From: Streptomyces antibioticus | Lineage (GTDB): Bacteria; Actinomycetota; Actinomycetes; Streptomycetales; Streptomycetaceae | Direction: 5' to 3' | Length of the DNA stretch: 64,000 bases | Assembly: GCF_001514065.1 (NCBI RefSeq) | Contig: NZ_KQ948428.1 | Coordinates: forward strand, 375,525-439,524 | Program-made: the position numbers and the translations under genes | Shown: positions 34,461-45,642 of the stretch, piece by piece | Numbering within the stretch: position 1 is the first letter of the stretch | Layout of the letters: every line of letters starts with the position of its first letter | The notes under the pieces: generated by a model | Seen by the model: only the letters and a program-made list of their open reading frames with translations | Told to the model about the DNA's origin: nothing | Database searches by the model: none

Positions 34461-35702
34461 TCACGACACCGGACGCGAATCCGCCCAAGTCGTCTCGAAC
34501 TCCTCGCGATACGTCGGGAAGAGACCACTGTCGTCGATCTCGCCCGGTTTGACGACCTTGTTCCCGTTGCGCAGCACCAGCACCGGTGCCTCCATCCCTC
34601 GCGACCGCCGCAGATACGACTGCACGACGGCGACCCCGTCCGTGCCGTCGCCGTCGACGAGGTAGGCGGTGAAGCGCGGGGTCTCGTCGTAGACCTGGAT
34701 CTCGAAGGCGCCCGGGTCACGCAGCCGGGAGCGCACCCGGCGCATGTGCAGGATGTTCATCTCGACGGCCCGGCTCAACTCGCCGCGTTTCATGCCCAGT
34801 TCCCGCTCGCGCCGCTTGACGGCGCTGGAGGCGGGGTTCAGGAACAGCAGCCGCACCCGGCAGCCCGCCTCGGCGAGCCGCACCAGACGCCGGCCGGAGA
34901 AGTTCTGCACGAGGAGATTGAGTCCGATGCCGACCGCGTCGAGGCGGCGGGCGCCGCCGAAGATGTCCTCGGCGGGGAACTGGCGCAGCAGCCGCACCCG
35001 GTCGGGGTGCACGGCGACCACGTCCGCGTATCGGTCGCCGACGAGGTCCTCGACCGCGTCCACCGGCAGCCGGCGCGCGGAGGGGACGTCTCCGCCCGAG
35101 CCGAGTATCTCGAGCAGCCGCGCCGAGGCCCGTTCGGCCTGACTCAGGACGGCCTCGGACAGGGCCCGGTTGCGGGAGACGACGTTCCGGGTCACTTCCA
35201 GCTCGTCCAGGGCGAGTTCGACGTCCCGGCGCTCGTCGAAGTAGGGCTCGAAGCACGGCCAGTGCTGCACCATCAGCTCCCGCAACTGCGGCAGCGTCAG
35301 GAAACTCAGGACGTTGTCGTCGGCCGGGTCGAGCAAGTAGCCCTTGCGGCGGCTGACTTCGCGTACGGCGACCGCGCGCTGCACCCACTCCTGCCCGGCG
35401 GGGCCCGCTGCCGCGACCACCCAGTCGTCGCCGTGGACGGGTTCGTAGATGGGACGCAGAACAGCGGCCACGACCGCGCGCAGCCGCTGTTCGACCAGGT
35501 TCAGCCAGATGTAGGCCCGGCCGGCTCGCTGGGCGCGCGTACGCACCTCACGCCAGGCGTCGGCGTCCCAGTCCAGCTCCGGCCCGATGGAACCGGCGGC
35601 GTCCATGGGCCGGGCCAGCGACACCGTGCCGGGCGGGACGTCTGCGGAGTTCCCCTCGTGACCCTCGTCACCAGGGGGCAACTCCAGCCCTCCCGAGCCC
35701 AC
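34461..35702 (-). CDS. SAV2148-type HEPN domain protein with PLD-like C-terminus
   Basis: A 413-residue protein that I recognise as the Streptomyces SAV2148 HEPN family. Near the N-terminus, helices AYIWLNLVEQRLRAVVAAVL lead into R83-PIYEPV-H90, an R-x6-H motif like the catalytic motif of HEPN ribonucleases. The C-terminal part (about 265-400), with VRLLFLNPASSAVKRRE, QVYDETPRFTAYLVDGD and AVVQSYLRRSRG, resembles PLD-like/DUF5919 ligand-sensing domains. GTG at 35702 is preferred over a TTG 14 codons earlier. The role is unknown; RNA cleavage in response to a signal is inferred from the domains. Confidence 0.8.
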   Translation of the reverse strand: MGSGGLELPPGDEGHEGNSADVPPGTVSLARPMDAAGSIGPELDWDADAWREVRTRAQRAGRAYIWLNLVEQRLRAVVAAVLRPIYEPVHGDDWVVAAAGPAGQEWVQRAVAVREVSRRKGYLLDPADDNVLSFLTLPQLRELMVQHWPCFEPYFDERRDVELALDELEVTRNVVSRNRALSEAVLSQAERASARLLEILGSGGDVPSARRLPVDAVEDLVGDRYADVVAVHPDRVRLLRQFPAEDIFGGARRLDAVGIGLNLLVQNFSGRRLVRLAEAGCRVRLLFLNPASSAVKRRERELGMKRGELSRAVEMNILHMRRVRSRLRDPGAFEIQVYDETPRFTAYLVDGDGTDGVAVVQSYLRRSRGMEAPVLVLRNGNKVVKPGEIDDSGLFPTYREEFETTWADSRPVS

Positions 35703-35805
35703 CCGCGCACCGCCTTCCGCTCCCCCGAGCTCTCCCCGTGCCAACGATCAAGGAAGGGTACTCCGGGAGTGGTCGGCGGTGCAGCCGGATGGACAGGGTC
35801 GTTTC

Positions 35806-37122
35806 TCAACTACCGCCTGTGTAGTTGCCGTTCTGCCCGGCGAGGTCCGCCGGAGTGAGCGGATTCATAGCGGTGACGTCACGCGGGACGATCGAGAAGC
35901 CCTGCCAGTGGACCGGCATCGGCTGCTGGTCCTCGTCCCGGGCGATGTGGTGGAAGCCGACGTTGACCCAGGCGACCGGGTGCGTGAGCGTCTGGCCGTT
36001 GACCCACTTGTCCACGGACTTGGGGTGGTCGCGGTCGCAGCGCGGGTTGTTGCTGGAGAACAGCTCGCACTTGTCGTACTGGGTGAAGTAGATGTCGTGC
36101 TTGGTGTAACTGCGGCCCGGGTAGCGGGTGGTGGGGCCGGGGACGAACTCGTAGGACCGCGCGTGGTTGTCCTTGTTCTTGCCGGTCGCGCTGACCATCC
36201 GCCACCAGCGGTAGGTCTTGGCGTCGCCCGCGAGTTCCTTGGTGACCTTGGTGGGGGTGGTCTTGACCGTGGGGGTGTCCGCGCCGCGCGGGGTGAGGGT
36301 CGAGTCGTACTGCTCGACGCGGTTCTTGGTGGAGCCGTCGAGGGCGAAGTCGAGCCGCCAGAAGACGTTGTGGGTGTGGCTGGTCGCCTTGTCCTTGGCG
36401 GCGCCCTTGCCGATGGGCCAGCCCTTGCCGTCGCCCGCGTCGTAGTCGAACGGCGAGAGGGTGCCGGTGGCGCCGACGTTCATGTTGATGGTGCCGTCGT
36501 CCTGGAACCGGTACTCGGTCATGTACTCGTACCAGCCGACCTGGTTGACCGTGTAGACGAGGAAGTCCTTGCCCTGCGCCTGGTAGACCTTGTTCGCGGT
36601 GTCACCCTGCATGCGGTAGGCGTGTCCGCGGGAGCGCGTGGTGGTGCACAGGCCCTTGACGTTGGGGTTCTGGTCCGGGTACGGGTCCGGGATCTTGACG
36701 GTCTTGATGGTGCCGCCGGGGCATTCGGCGGGCGCCAGGTTCATCAGGTCCTTGGCGAAGTCCTGGCCCGTCAGGTCGTCGTACTCGGCCCGTCCGTCGT
36801 CGTACGGGACGTGGATCTGGCCGAGCCGGGCGCTGTTGAGGACCTTGATCGGGGCGGGCTCACCCTTGGGCTGGTAGGTGATGTCGTCCAGGACGAGGCC
36901 GGCCATGCTGTCGTAACGCCAGCACATCCGCCAGGTGGTGCCACTGGCGAGCTTCTGCTCGATGCGGTAGGCGGCGCTGCAGTCGGGCGCGGCCGCGGCG
37001 GCGCTCTGCGGCTGGGCGGTGGCCGGCCCGGCTCCGGTGGTCAGTCCGGCGGCCAGCGCGGCGACGGCGAGGCCGAGGGCCGCCGTCCGGCTGCGGGCGT
37101 GGCTGATTCTGTTGACGCGCAT
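35806..37122 (-). CDS. Secreted copper amine oxidase catalytic-domain-like protein
   Basis: A 438-residue exported protein with a signal peptide (residues 1-37, ending PATAQ). It resembles the catalytic beta-sandwich of copper amine oxidases: LVLDDITYQ, a topaquinone region VGWYEY (195-200) followed by DGTI...ATG, and an H249-T-H251 copper pair before RLDFALDG. The Asn that precedes the topaquinone Tyr is replaced by Trp197, and the third His is shifted (MPVHWQGF). The protein is shorter than intact enzymes because the N-terminal domains are missing; these appear in the next gene upstream. Oxidase activity is uncertain. Confidence 0.7.
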   Translation of the reverse strand: MRVNRISHARSRTAALGLAVAALAAGLTTGAGPATAQPQSAAAAAPDCSAAYRIEQKLASGTTWRMCWRYDSMAGLVLDDITYQPKGEPAPIKVLNSARLGQIHVPYDDGRAEYDDLTGQDFAKDLMNLAPAECPGGTIKTVKIPDPYPDQNPNVKGLCTTTRSRGHAYRMQGDTANKVYQAQGKDFLVYTVNQVGWYEYMTEYRFQDDGTINMNVGATGTLSPFDYDAGDGKGWPIGKGAAKDKATSHTHNVFWRLDFALDGSTKNRVEQYDSTLTPRGADTPTVKTTPTKVTKELAGDAKTYRWWRMVSATGKNKDNHARSYEFVPGPTTRYPGRSYTKHDIYFTQYDKCELFSSNNPRCDRDHPKSVDKWVNGQTLTHPVAWVNVGFHHIARDEDQQPMPVHWQGFSIVPRDVTAMNPLTPADLAGQNGNYTGGS

Positions 37123-37195
37123 GAAGAAAGTGACTCCCTTGCAGGAGGTGCGAGTTCGAAAAGTGGACGGAGGTCGCCCCGGGCGGGTCTGGTCG

Positions 37196-37297
37196 GCGAC
37201 CGAGCAGCCGGTTCAGCGACTGAGTGGTCGGGGCAGCGGCTGAGTGGTCCGGCTCGGCGACCGAGTGGTCGGCCCAGTGGCCGAGTCGTCGGACTCA
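37196..37297. repeat. Five imperfect tandem 20/21-bp repeats
   Basis: Units start at 37196, 37216, 37236, 37257 and 37277 and share the form GCGACYGAGTGGTCGG. The array fills most of the gap between the two secreted-protein genes and abuts the stop codon of the upstream one. The period of two helical turns is suited to protein binding, but origin by slippage is equally possible. Confidence 0.65.
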
Positions 37298-38107
37298 GTG
37301 CTTGAGTTCGGCGATCTTGTGGGCGCTCAGGTCGATCACCAGGAACGTGGTGTCGATCCACGGCCCGTTCTTGACCTTCGTGAACAGCCGCACGCAGCGG
37401 TGCTCGCCGCACTTGTCCAGTGCGGCCGGCTGCGCGCCCGGCGTGGCCCGGTAGATGCCGCCGCTCAGCTGCAGCTGGTCCGGCGAGGTGAGCTCCTTGC
37501 CCATCGCGTCCTTGTAGTCGGCCTTGAGGCCGGCTCCCAGCGGGTCGGCGATCAGCAGGGCCGCCGCCGCACTGTTCTCGGCGCGGCTCGGCGGCGGCTG
37601 GACGCCGTGCTGGTCGGTGGAGTCCACGACCTTCCCGGTGTCCAGGTCGACGGTCTTGGTGACGAGCGTGTCGTCCCGGTAGTCGTAGTACGACACGTCG
37701 GCCCGCCGGGACGCGCCGGTGCCGCCGGCCTCCGGCTCGGCCAGGTCGACGGTCAGCTGCTGCGGACCGCGCTCGCCCTCCACGTCCTGCGTCGCGGCGA
37801 ACGTCTGCCGGTTCACGGCGATCTTCTGGGCCCGGGCGATCTCGTCGTCGGTCAGCGGATCGCTGCCCTTGCCCTTGTCCCCTTCGGCCGGGGCCTCCTG
37901 GACGACGCCCGGCGCGACGGGCGCGCCCTGCTCGTCCTGCCCCAGCTGCTGGGCGGCGGCCGCCTTGCCGTCGCCCTTGGTCCCGCCCGTTTCGTCGGCG
38001 CCTGCCGTCCCCGGCAGGGTGACACCGACCATCACGGCGGTCGAGGCCACCGCGATGGCCGCACCGGCCACCACCTTGCCCAGGTGGCGGTGCACTATCT
38101 TGCGCAC
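37295..38107 (-). CDS. Secreted protein resembling copper amine oxidase N-terminal domain
   Basis: A 270-residue protein read from GTG at 38107 after a GGGGGA site. It has a signal sequence (HLGKVVAGAAIAVASTAVMV, cleaved near GADE), an Ala/Gln/Lys-rich linker, and then DPLTDDEIARAQKIAVN...QQLTVDLAEPEA...TKTVDLDTGKVV. This is the pattern of the small N2/N3 substrate-channel domains of copper amine oxidases. The catalytic-type domain is encoded next, 172 bases downstream. Alone it should have no oxidase activity; pairing of the two products outside the cell is inferred. Confidence 0.65.
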   Translation of the reverse strand: MRKIVHRHLGKVVAGAAIAVASTAVMVGVTLPGTAGADETGGTKGDGKAAAAQQLGQDEQGAPVAPGVVQEAPAEGDKGKGSDPLTDDEIARAQKIAVNRQTFAATQDVEGERGPQQLTVDLAEPEAGGTGASRRADVSYYDYRDDTLVTKTVDLDTGKVVDSTDQHGVQPPPSRAENSAAAALLIADPLGAGLKADYKDAMGKELTSPDQLQLSGGIYRATPGAQPAALDKCGEHRCVRLFTKVKNGPWIDTTFLVIDLSAHKIAELKH

Positions 38108-38288
38108 ATCTTCCCCCTACTCCCCCTTCGATCCCGGGAGTACGTCTTGGCCCCACACATTTCGGCATACCGCGTATGCACTGGTCGGTGGGTAAGAGGG
38201 ACGTAAGTCATAGGAGGTTCCATCACTTTCGGGGAGACTCGTGGTCAAGGCGCCACGACGGCGGCGACGAGCTGAAAGAGTCGTGTCC

Positions 38289-40402
<2,114 letters not shown>

Positions 40403-40406
<4 letters not shown>

Positions 40407-40970
40407 CCGCGGCTGGACACGCGCGCCCGGTCGGCGCTCTCCGTGCCCCGGGCGTACGACGTCGGCCGCGCCGTCAGCGCGAGCGCGCAGGCGAGCGCGG
40501 CCGCGGGGCCGTACGCCTCGGCGAGGCGGCCGGTGCCGGCGACGGCCAGGGCCCGGCCGCCGACCAGGGCGCTGGTCGCGCACGCCGTCTCCGCGAGTCG
40601 GCCGGGCCGAGGACGAACGAGATCTCGTCGAGGGTGCTCTCGAAGGACAGGGCGGTCGCCACCGTGCTGTCGCGGGCCTGCGCGCCGTGGGCCGGCGCCA
40701 CCAGGCGGGCGCGGCCCAGTGGGCCGATCAGCGGTACGGTCGCGCCGGTCGCCGCGCCCAGGAGGGCCAGGGCGGGCGTGGGCGCCTGGTGAGCGCGAGG
40801 GCGCCGCCGGTGAGCCCCGCGGCGGTCAGGGAGCCGCTGGTGCGGGCGACGAGCAGCACACTGCCGAACTGGACCGTGGCCGTCGGCAGCCGAGCCAGGA
40901 AGGACAGCACCGGCAGCAGGGGGCCGGTCAGACCGATGACCTTCCGGTAGGTGCGCGCCATGGTCGTCAT
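40403..40970 (-). pseudogene. Decayed MFS transporter
   Basis: On the minus strand an MFS start, MARTYRKVIGLTGPLLPVLS (ATG at 40961 or 40970), is followed by coding that changes frame twice. Near 40783-40795 it shifts into [21 protein letters not shown]...[17 protein letters not shown]. Near 40597 it jumps to [20 protein letters not shown]...LACALALTA and stops at 40403. All pieces read in order as MFS segments. A normal transporter has about 400 residues, so roughly half is missing, mostly at the second break. The stretch between glgX and treY is therefore a relic, not an intergenic region. Confidence 0.75.
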
Positions 40971-41051
40971 CGCTCGAAGTCAGCCACGCGCGCGTGGGGA
41001 CATGCAGAGGGCGATGACACGAAAGGCGGCGGGGCGGGTACGTAGGTTTGC

Positions 41052-43400
41052 ATGACACCTGCGCGACCCGACCCGGCGGTGCCGACGGCCACCTACCGGC
41101 TTCAGCTCCAGCCCGAGTTCCCCTTCGACGCCGCCGCGGCGGCCGTACCGTACCTCGCCTCGCTCGGCGTCTCGCACCTGCACCTGTCCCCCGTCCTGGA
41201 GGCCGTCCCAGGCTCCCCGCACGGCTACGACGTCGTCGACCACGCGCGCGTGCGTGGCGAACTGGGCGGCGAGGAGGGCCTGCGCGCGCTCGCGCGGACC
41301 GCGCGGGAGCACGGTCTGGGCCTGGTGGTGGACATCGTGCCGAACCACATGGCGATGGCCCCGCGCCACAACCGGGCACTGTGGGAGGTGCTGCGGGAGG
41401 GCCCGAAGTCGCCGTACGCGCGCTGGTTCGACGTCGACTGGGAGGCGCAGGGCGGGCAGATCCTGCTGCCGGTGCTCGGGGGGCCGCTCGGCGGCGAGCT
41501 GGAGCGGCTGGTGGTCGACGGGGACGTCCTGCGCTACTACGACCACGCCTTCCCGCTCCGCGAGGGCACCCGGGACCTGCCGCTGCCGCAGCTGCTCGAC
41601 GCCCAGTGGTACCGGCTCGCGTGGTGGCGGCTGGCCCGTACCGAGCTCAACTACCGGCGGTTCTTCAGCATCTCGGAGCTGATCGGGGTGCGGGTGGAGG
41701 ACCCGGAGGTGTTCGAGGCCACCCACGGCAAGATCCTCCAGCTGCTCCACGAGGGGGTGGTCGACGGGCTGCGGATCGACCATCCCGACGGGCTCGCCGA
41801 CCCGGACGCCTATCTGCTGCGGCTGCACGAGGCGACCGGCGGGCGCTGGACGGTCGTGGAGAAGATCCTCGCGGACGGTGAGCCGCTCCCCGCCTCCTGG
41901 CCGGTCGCGGGGACCACCGGCTATGACGCGCTGCGGCACGTGGACGGGGTGTTCACGGACCCGGCGGGGTTCGGGGAACTCCTCGGGCAGTACCGGCGGT
42001 TCGCGGCCCCGCAGACGGACCGGGGCGGGCACTGGGACGCGACGGTGCGGCGGGCGGCGTACAAGGTGCTCACGCACGAGCTGGCGGCCGAGACCGAGCG
42101 GCTGACCCGGGTGGCGGTCCGGCTGTGCGCCACGTCCCCGGAGCCCGCGCTGCGCGACCGGGCGCCGTGGGCGCTGCGCACCGCCCTCCAGGAGCTGCTG
42201 GTGCGGATGGAGGTCTACCGGCCGTACAGTTCGACCGACGCCGCAGCGGTCGTGACCGAGGAGGCCGCCGAGGAGGCGCGGCAGGCGTTCGTCGTGCCGG
42301 AGGAGGCGGGCGCGGTCGACGTCGTCCGCGACCTGGTGCTTGGGCGGGCGGGCGACGGGCCGGAGCACCTGGAGTTCCGGGCGCGGTTCGCGCAGACCTC
42401 GTCGGCGTTGCGGGCCAAGTCCGTGGAGGACACGGCGTTCTACCGCTATGTGCCGCTGCTGTCGGCGACGGAGGTGGGCGGGAATCCCGGCAGCCCTGCG
42501 GTGTCCCCGGAGGACTTCCACGCCTACTGCGCGCGCGTGCAGCGCGACTGGCCGGCCACCGGGACGGTCGTGTCGACGCACGACACCAAGCGCAGCGCGG
42601 ACGTGCGGGCCGCGCTCGCCGTGCTCACCGAGTGCCCGCAGCGCTGGGCCGACGTCCTGGCCGAGGTGACGCGCACCGGCGACGGCGTCCCCGACGCCCA
42701 GCTGGCGTGGGCGGCCTGGCAGACCGTGTTCGGGCTCGGCCCGGCGAGCGCGGAACGGGTGCAGGGGGCGCTCCTGAAGCATGTGCGCGAGGCCGGGCTC
42801 TACACCAGCTGGACGGAGCAGGAACCGCCGTACGAGGAGGCGGTGGCGGCGTTCGTCGCGGCGGGGCCGTGCGGGGTGCCGGGCGAGCACGTGGCGGCCT
42901 TCCGGAGCGCCCTGGAGCCGTCGGTGCGGGCGAACCTGCTCGGCACGGCGCTGGTCCATCTGACGATGCCCGGGGTGCCGGACGTCTACCAGGGCACGGA
43001 GGCCGAGTACCGGGCGCTGGTGGACCCGGACAACCGGCGGCCGGTGCGGTTCCCGCCGGAGGAGCCCGGCGAGAAGGGCGCGTTGACGGCGGCGGCGCTG
43101 CGGCTGCGCGCCCGGCGGCCCGCCGCCTTCGGCGACTCGGCGTCGTACGCGCCGCTCGCCGCCGAGGGGCCTGCGGCGGCCCACTGTCTGGCGTTCGCCC
43201 GCTCCGGGGAGGTCGTCACCGCCGTCACCCGGCTGTCGCTGCGGCTGGCGGAGGCGGGCGGCTGGGGCGAGACCCGGCTGCCGCTGCCGCCGGGGCGGTG
43301 GGCCGACGTGCTGGCCCCGGACCGGGAGTTCACGGGACACGCGCGCGTGGCGGACCTTTTCGAGGGGCTGCCGGTGGCGCTGCTGGAGAGGGTCGAGTAG
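41052..43400 (+). CDS. treY: Maltooligosyl trehalose synthase
   Basis: It converts the reducing-end alpha-1,4 bond of maltodextrins to the alpha,alpha-1,1 bond of trehalose. The 782-residue length is typical. TATYRLQLQPEFPFDAAAA at the N-terminus is the TreY signature, followed by the GH13 motifs DIVPNHMA, GLRIDHPDGLADP (nucleophile), VVEKIL (acid) and STHDTKRSADVRAR-like VSTHDTKRSADV. It works with GlgX/TreX and with TreZ at 47849, which is separated from it by about 4.4 kb. Confidence 0.95.
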   Translation: MTPARPDPAVPTATYRLQLQPEFPFDAAAAAVPYLASLGVSHLHLSPVLEAVPGSPHGYDVVDHARVRGELGGEEGLRALARTAREHGLGLVVDIVPNHMAMAPRHNRALWEVLREGPKSPYARWFDVDWEAQGGQILLPVLGGPLGGELERLVVDGDVLRYYDHAFPLREGTRDLPLPQLLDAQWYRLAWWRLARTELNYRRFFSISELIGVRVEDPEVFEATHGKILQLLHEGVVDGLRIDHPDGLADPDAYLLRLHEATGGRWTVVEKILADGEPLPASWPVAGTTGYDALRHVDGVFTDPAGFGELLGQYRRFAAPQTDRGGHWDATVRRAAYKVLTHELAAETERLTRVAVRLCATSPEPALRDRAPWALRTALQELLVRMEVYRPYSSTDAAAVVTEEAAEEARQAFVVPEEAGAVDVVRDLVLGRAGDGPEHLEFRARFAQTSSALRAKSVEDTAFYRYVPLLSATEVGGNPGSPAVSPEDFHAYCARVQRDWPATGTVVSTHDTKRSADVRAALAVLTECPQRWADVLAEVTRTGDGVPDAQLAWAAWQTVFGLGPASAERVQGALLKHVREAGLYTSWTEQEPPYEEAVAAFVAAGPCGVPGEHVAAFRSALEPSVRANLLGTALVHLTMPGVPDVYQGTEAEYRALVDPDNRRPVRFPPEEPGEKGALTAAALRLRARRPAAFGDSASYAPLAAEGPAAAHCLAFARSGEVVTAVTRLSLRLAEAGGWGETRLPLPPGRWADVLAPDREFTGHARVADLFEGLPVALLERVE

Positions 43401-43600
43401 CTGCGGCAGGGATCGCGCCGCGGGTCGGGGAGCCGCGGCAGGGAGCGCGCGCCGCGGATGCCCGGCGGATGTCGGGAACGCCCGCTCAGCGTGCGCGCCT
43501 TTGCCGTGCGCCGCTGCCCCAGCCCGGCGACCGGCTCGCACCGCGCGCGCTCCCGGGGCCCGTGCCGGTCGGCCGGCGCGTGGTGGCCGGCGCCGGCACC

Positions 43601-43697
43601 GTACTCGCGCCCGGGTCCACGGCCCCGCACCCGTACTCGCGCCCGGGTCGACAGCCCCGAACCCGCACTCGCGCCCGGGTCGACTGCCGCCGTACCC
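43601..43697. repeat. Three tandem 32-33 bp repeats in a 520-base gene-free spacer
   Basis: Units start at 43601, 43633 and 43665 and share ACTCGCGCCCGGGTC followed by a variable half; a partial fourth starts at 43698 (GTGCTCGACG). They lie between treY and the first M14 peptidase (43401-43920). No gene or promoter was recognised in the rest of this spacer, which is unusually rich in CGCGC runs. Frames through it look like low-complexity noise. Confidence 0.65.
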
Positions 43698-43920
43698 GTG
43701 CTCGACGACGCCTCACGCGCGCGTACCCGCGCACCCTGCCGAGCGCCGGTGCCCGCGACCGCGGAACGGCCGGGCCCGGCACTCCCGCTGGCACCAACGG
43801 TCCTTCCTGCTGGCGGTAAATGCATCTGGGCGCCCCCTGGAGCCTCCCCCGGTGCGTTCTTGACAGTGCACGGAGAGCGTGGGGTACTGCGGATTGCGAA
43901 GCCGGGCGGATGTGTCGGGG

Positions 43921-45171
43921 GTGAGTCTCCTGCCGGAGCTGCGCTACCCCACAGTGACCGAAGTCGTCGCGTCGGCGAGGGCGTTGGCGGCTCATCGGCC
44001 CGCTCTGTGCACCCTGCGGCAGATCGGCCGGTCACGGGCGGGCAGACCCCTGATGCTGCTGTCCGTGGGCCATGCGGAACGTGCCGTGCTCGTCGTTGCC
44101 GGCGCCCACGCCAACGAGCCGACCGGCGGTGCCACGCTTCTCGACGTCGCCGAACGGGTCGTACGGGAGCGGGAGTTGCGGGCGGACACGTCCTGGCACT
44201 TCCTGCTGTGCGCGGACCCGGACGGGGCTTCCCTGCATGTGACCCCGGCGCCGCGCAGCCTGTTCGACTACCACCGGGGCTTCTTCCGGCCCGCGGGCCA
44301 CGAGCAGCCGGAGTGGTCGCCGTCGGTGCTGCCACCCGACCGGCTGCCGCCCGAGACCCGCGCCCTGACCGGCGTCATCGACGAGCTGCGCCCCTACCTC
44401 CAGGTGACGCTGCACGGCACCGACCTGGGCGGCAGCTGGGTGCAGCTGACGAAGGACATACCGGGGCTCGCCGAGCCGTTCGCCAAGTCCGCGGCGGAGC
44501 TCAACATCCCGGTGGAGACCGGCGCTTCGGACGCCGCGGGCTGGCCGGCGTCCGGGCCGGGCGTGCATGTGATGCCCTCGCCGGGCGCCGGGGCGGCGTA
44601 CCCGAGCATGCCGGACGACGCGCGCAGCAGCACCTGGTACCACGCGCACCGGTACGGCGGGCTGACCGCGATCGTCGAGGTGCCGATGTGGGCGAGCGAC
44701 CTGGTCGACGATCCGGTGCCGCATCCGGCGCCCGCGGTAGCGCTGCGCCGGCTGGCGGAGCGGCTGCTGCTGGACACGCGCCGGGTCGAGCGGGTGCTGA
44801 CCGACGCACTGCCGCGGCTGCCCGGCGTCGAGGGGCCACTGCTGCGGGCCGCCAAGTGGGGGCTCGACCTGGTCCCGGGACTGGCGGCCGACTGGACGCA
44901 CACGGCCCCGGCCGACAACACGCGCGCGTACGTGGGCAGCGTGGACGCGTTCGCGCGTCGGCTGCCGCTGCGGGCGGCGGCGATGCTGCTGAGGGTCCTG
45001 ACCGAGCACGACGACCCTGCGGCCCCGCGCCTGGAGCGGCTGGTCGCGACCTGGAGCGAGGCGTTCGCGGTGCGGTTCAGGGCCCGCTGGGTGCCGTTGG
45101 AGCACCAGGTGGAGCATCAGTCCCGCACGGTGGTGGCGGCGGCGCGGCACGCACGCGACCGGGCCGTGTGA
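43921..45171 (+). CDS. M14 family zinc carboxypeptidase-like protein
   Basis: A 416-residue M14-type metallopeptidase. The zinc signature is GAHANEP (HxxE type), and the third ligand is probably the His in VTLHGTDLGG. LLCADPDGASLHVTP and AIVEVPMWASD match peptidases that act on N-acylated or D-amino-acid substrates. There is no signal peptide, so it acts in the cytosol unless the start lies further upstream. GTG at 43921 is chosen by alignment with the paralogue at 45639-47030; GTGs at 43912 and 43879 are alternatives. Confidence 0.8.
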   Translation: MSLLPELRYPTVTEVVASARALAAHRPALCTLRQIGRSRAGRPLMLLSVGHAERAVLVVAGAHANEPTGGATLLDVAERVVRERELRADTSWHFLLCADPDGASLHVTPAPRSLFDYHRGFFRPAGHEQPEWSPSVLPPDRLPPETRALTGVIDELRPYLQVTLHGTDLGGSWVQLTKDIPGLAEPFAKSAAELNIPVETGASDAAGWPASGPGVHVMPSPGAGAAYPSMPDDARSSTWYHAHRYGGLTAIVEVPMWASDLVDDPVPHPAPAVALRRLAERLLLDTRRVERVLTDALPRLPGVEGPLLRAAKWGLDLVPGLAADWTHTAPADNTRAYVGSVDAFARRLPLRAAAMLLRVLTEHDDPAAPRLERLVATWSEAFAVRFRARWVPLEHQVEHQSRTVVAAARHARDRAV

Positions 45172-45222
45172 CCGCAGCCGCCCCACCCGCGGGAAGCTCC
45201 TACAAGATCGTCCGCCGGCTCG

Positions 45223-45642
45223 TCAGCTGTCGAGCGCGAACACCGATCCGGTGCGTCCGGCCATCACGCAGCCGTTGGAGAAGGTCTCCGTGTACTCGAC
45301 GGGCCGTCCGTTCCACTCACCCCGCGCGTGTGCGGTCACAGGGGCGTAGAGCATGGGGCAGAAACCCTTCCTGGGCGGGATGGCCGCGAGGTCGCCGTCG
45401 ACCGCCGCCAGTTCCGCGCAGGCCTCGGCGGCGCGGCCGTGTCCTTGGGGCGGGTCGCACAGCAGCAGGGTGCCGCGGGTGTCGCTGGAGCGGGCGTCGC
45501 CCTTGGTGACCGTGAGGTAGAGCCAGGTGCCGCTGCGGGAGTCCTGGGCCGTCGCCTGGGCGGGGGCCGTACCGGCGACGAGGAGGGCGGCCGCGGCGAG
45601 CAGCGCGCCCCGGGCCGCCTTCGATGCAGTGCGGTTCTTCAT
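45223..45642 (-). CDS. Subtilisin inhibitor-like protein (SSI family)
   Basis: A secreted protease inhibitor of 139 residues with a signal peptide (residues 1-30, cleaved near AQATA). Four Cys residues (62, 75, 95, 125) give the two disulfides of the SSI fold. The reactive loop FCPMLYAPV puts Met97 at P1 and Leu98 at P1', favouring subtilisin-type proteases. The end SNGCVMAGRTGSVFAL is the family C-terminus. Its ATG overlaps the stop of the upstream M14 peptidase gene (ATGA), so the two are translationally coupled. Confidence 0.92.
   Translation of the reverse strand: MKNRTASKAARGALLAAAALLVAGTAPAQATAQDSRSGTWLYLTVTKGDARSSDTRGTLLLCDPPQGHGRAAEACAELAAVDGDLAAIPPRKGFCPMLYAPVTAHARGEWNGRPVEYTETFSNGCVMAGRTGSVFALDS

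Noticed and set aside
34461-35702. Complete defence island around the HEPN protein
   Set aside because: Neighbours are a housekeeping-like exonuclease and secreted proteins. No helicase, reverse transcriptase, restriction or toxin-antitoxin gene is present.
43601-43697. CRISPR array
   Set aside because: The 32-33 bp units are contiguous with no unique spacers between equal repeats, and no cas gene is near.
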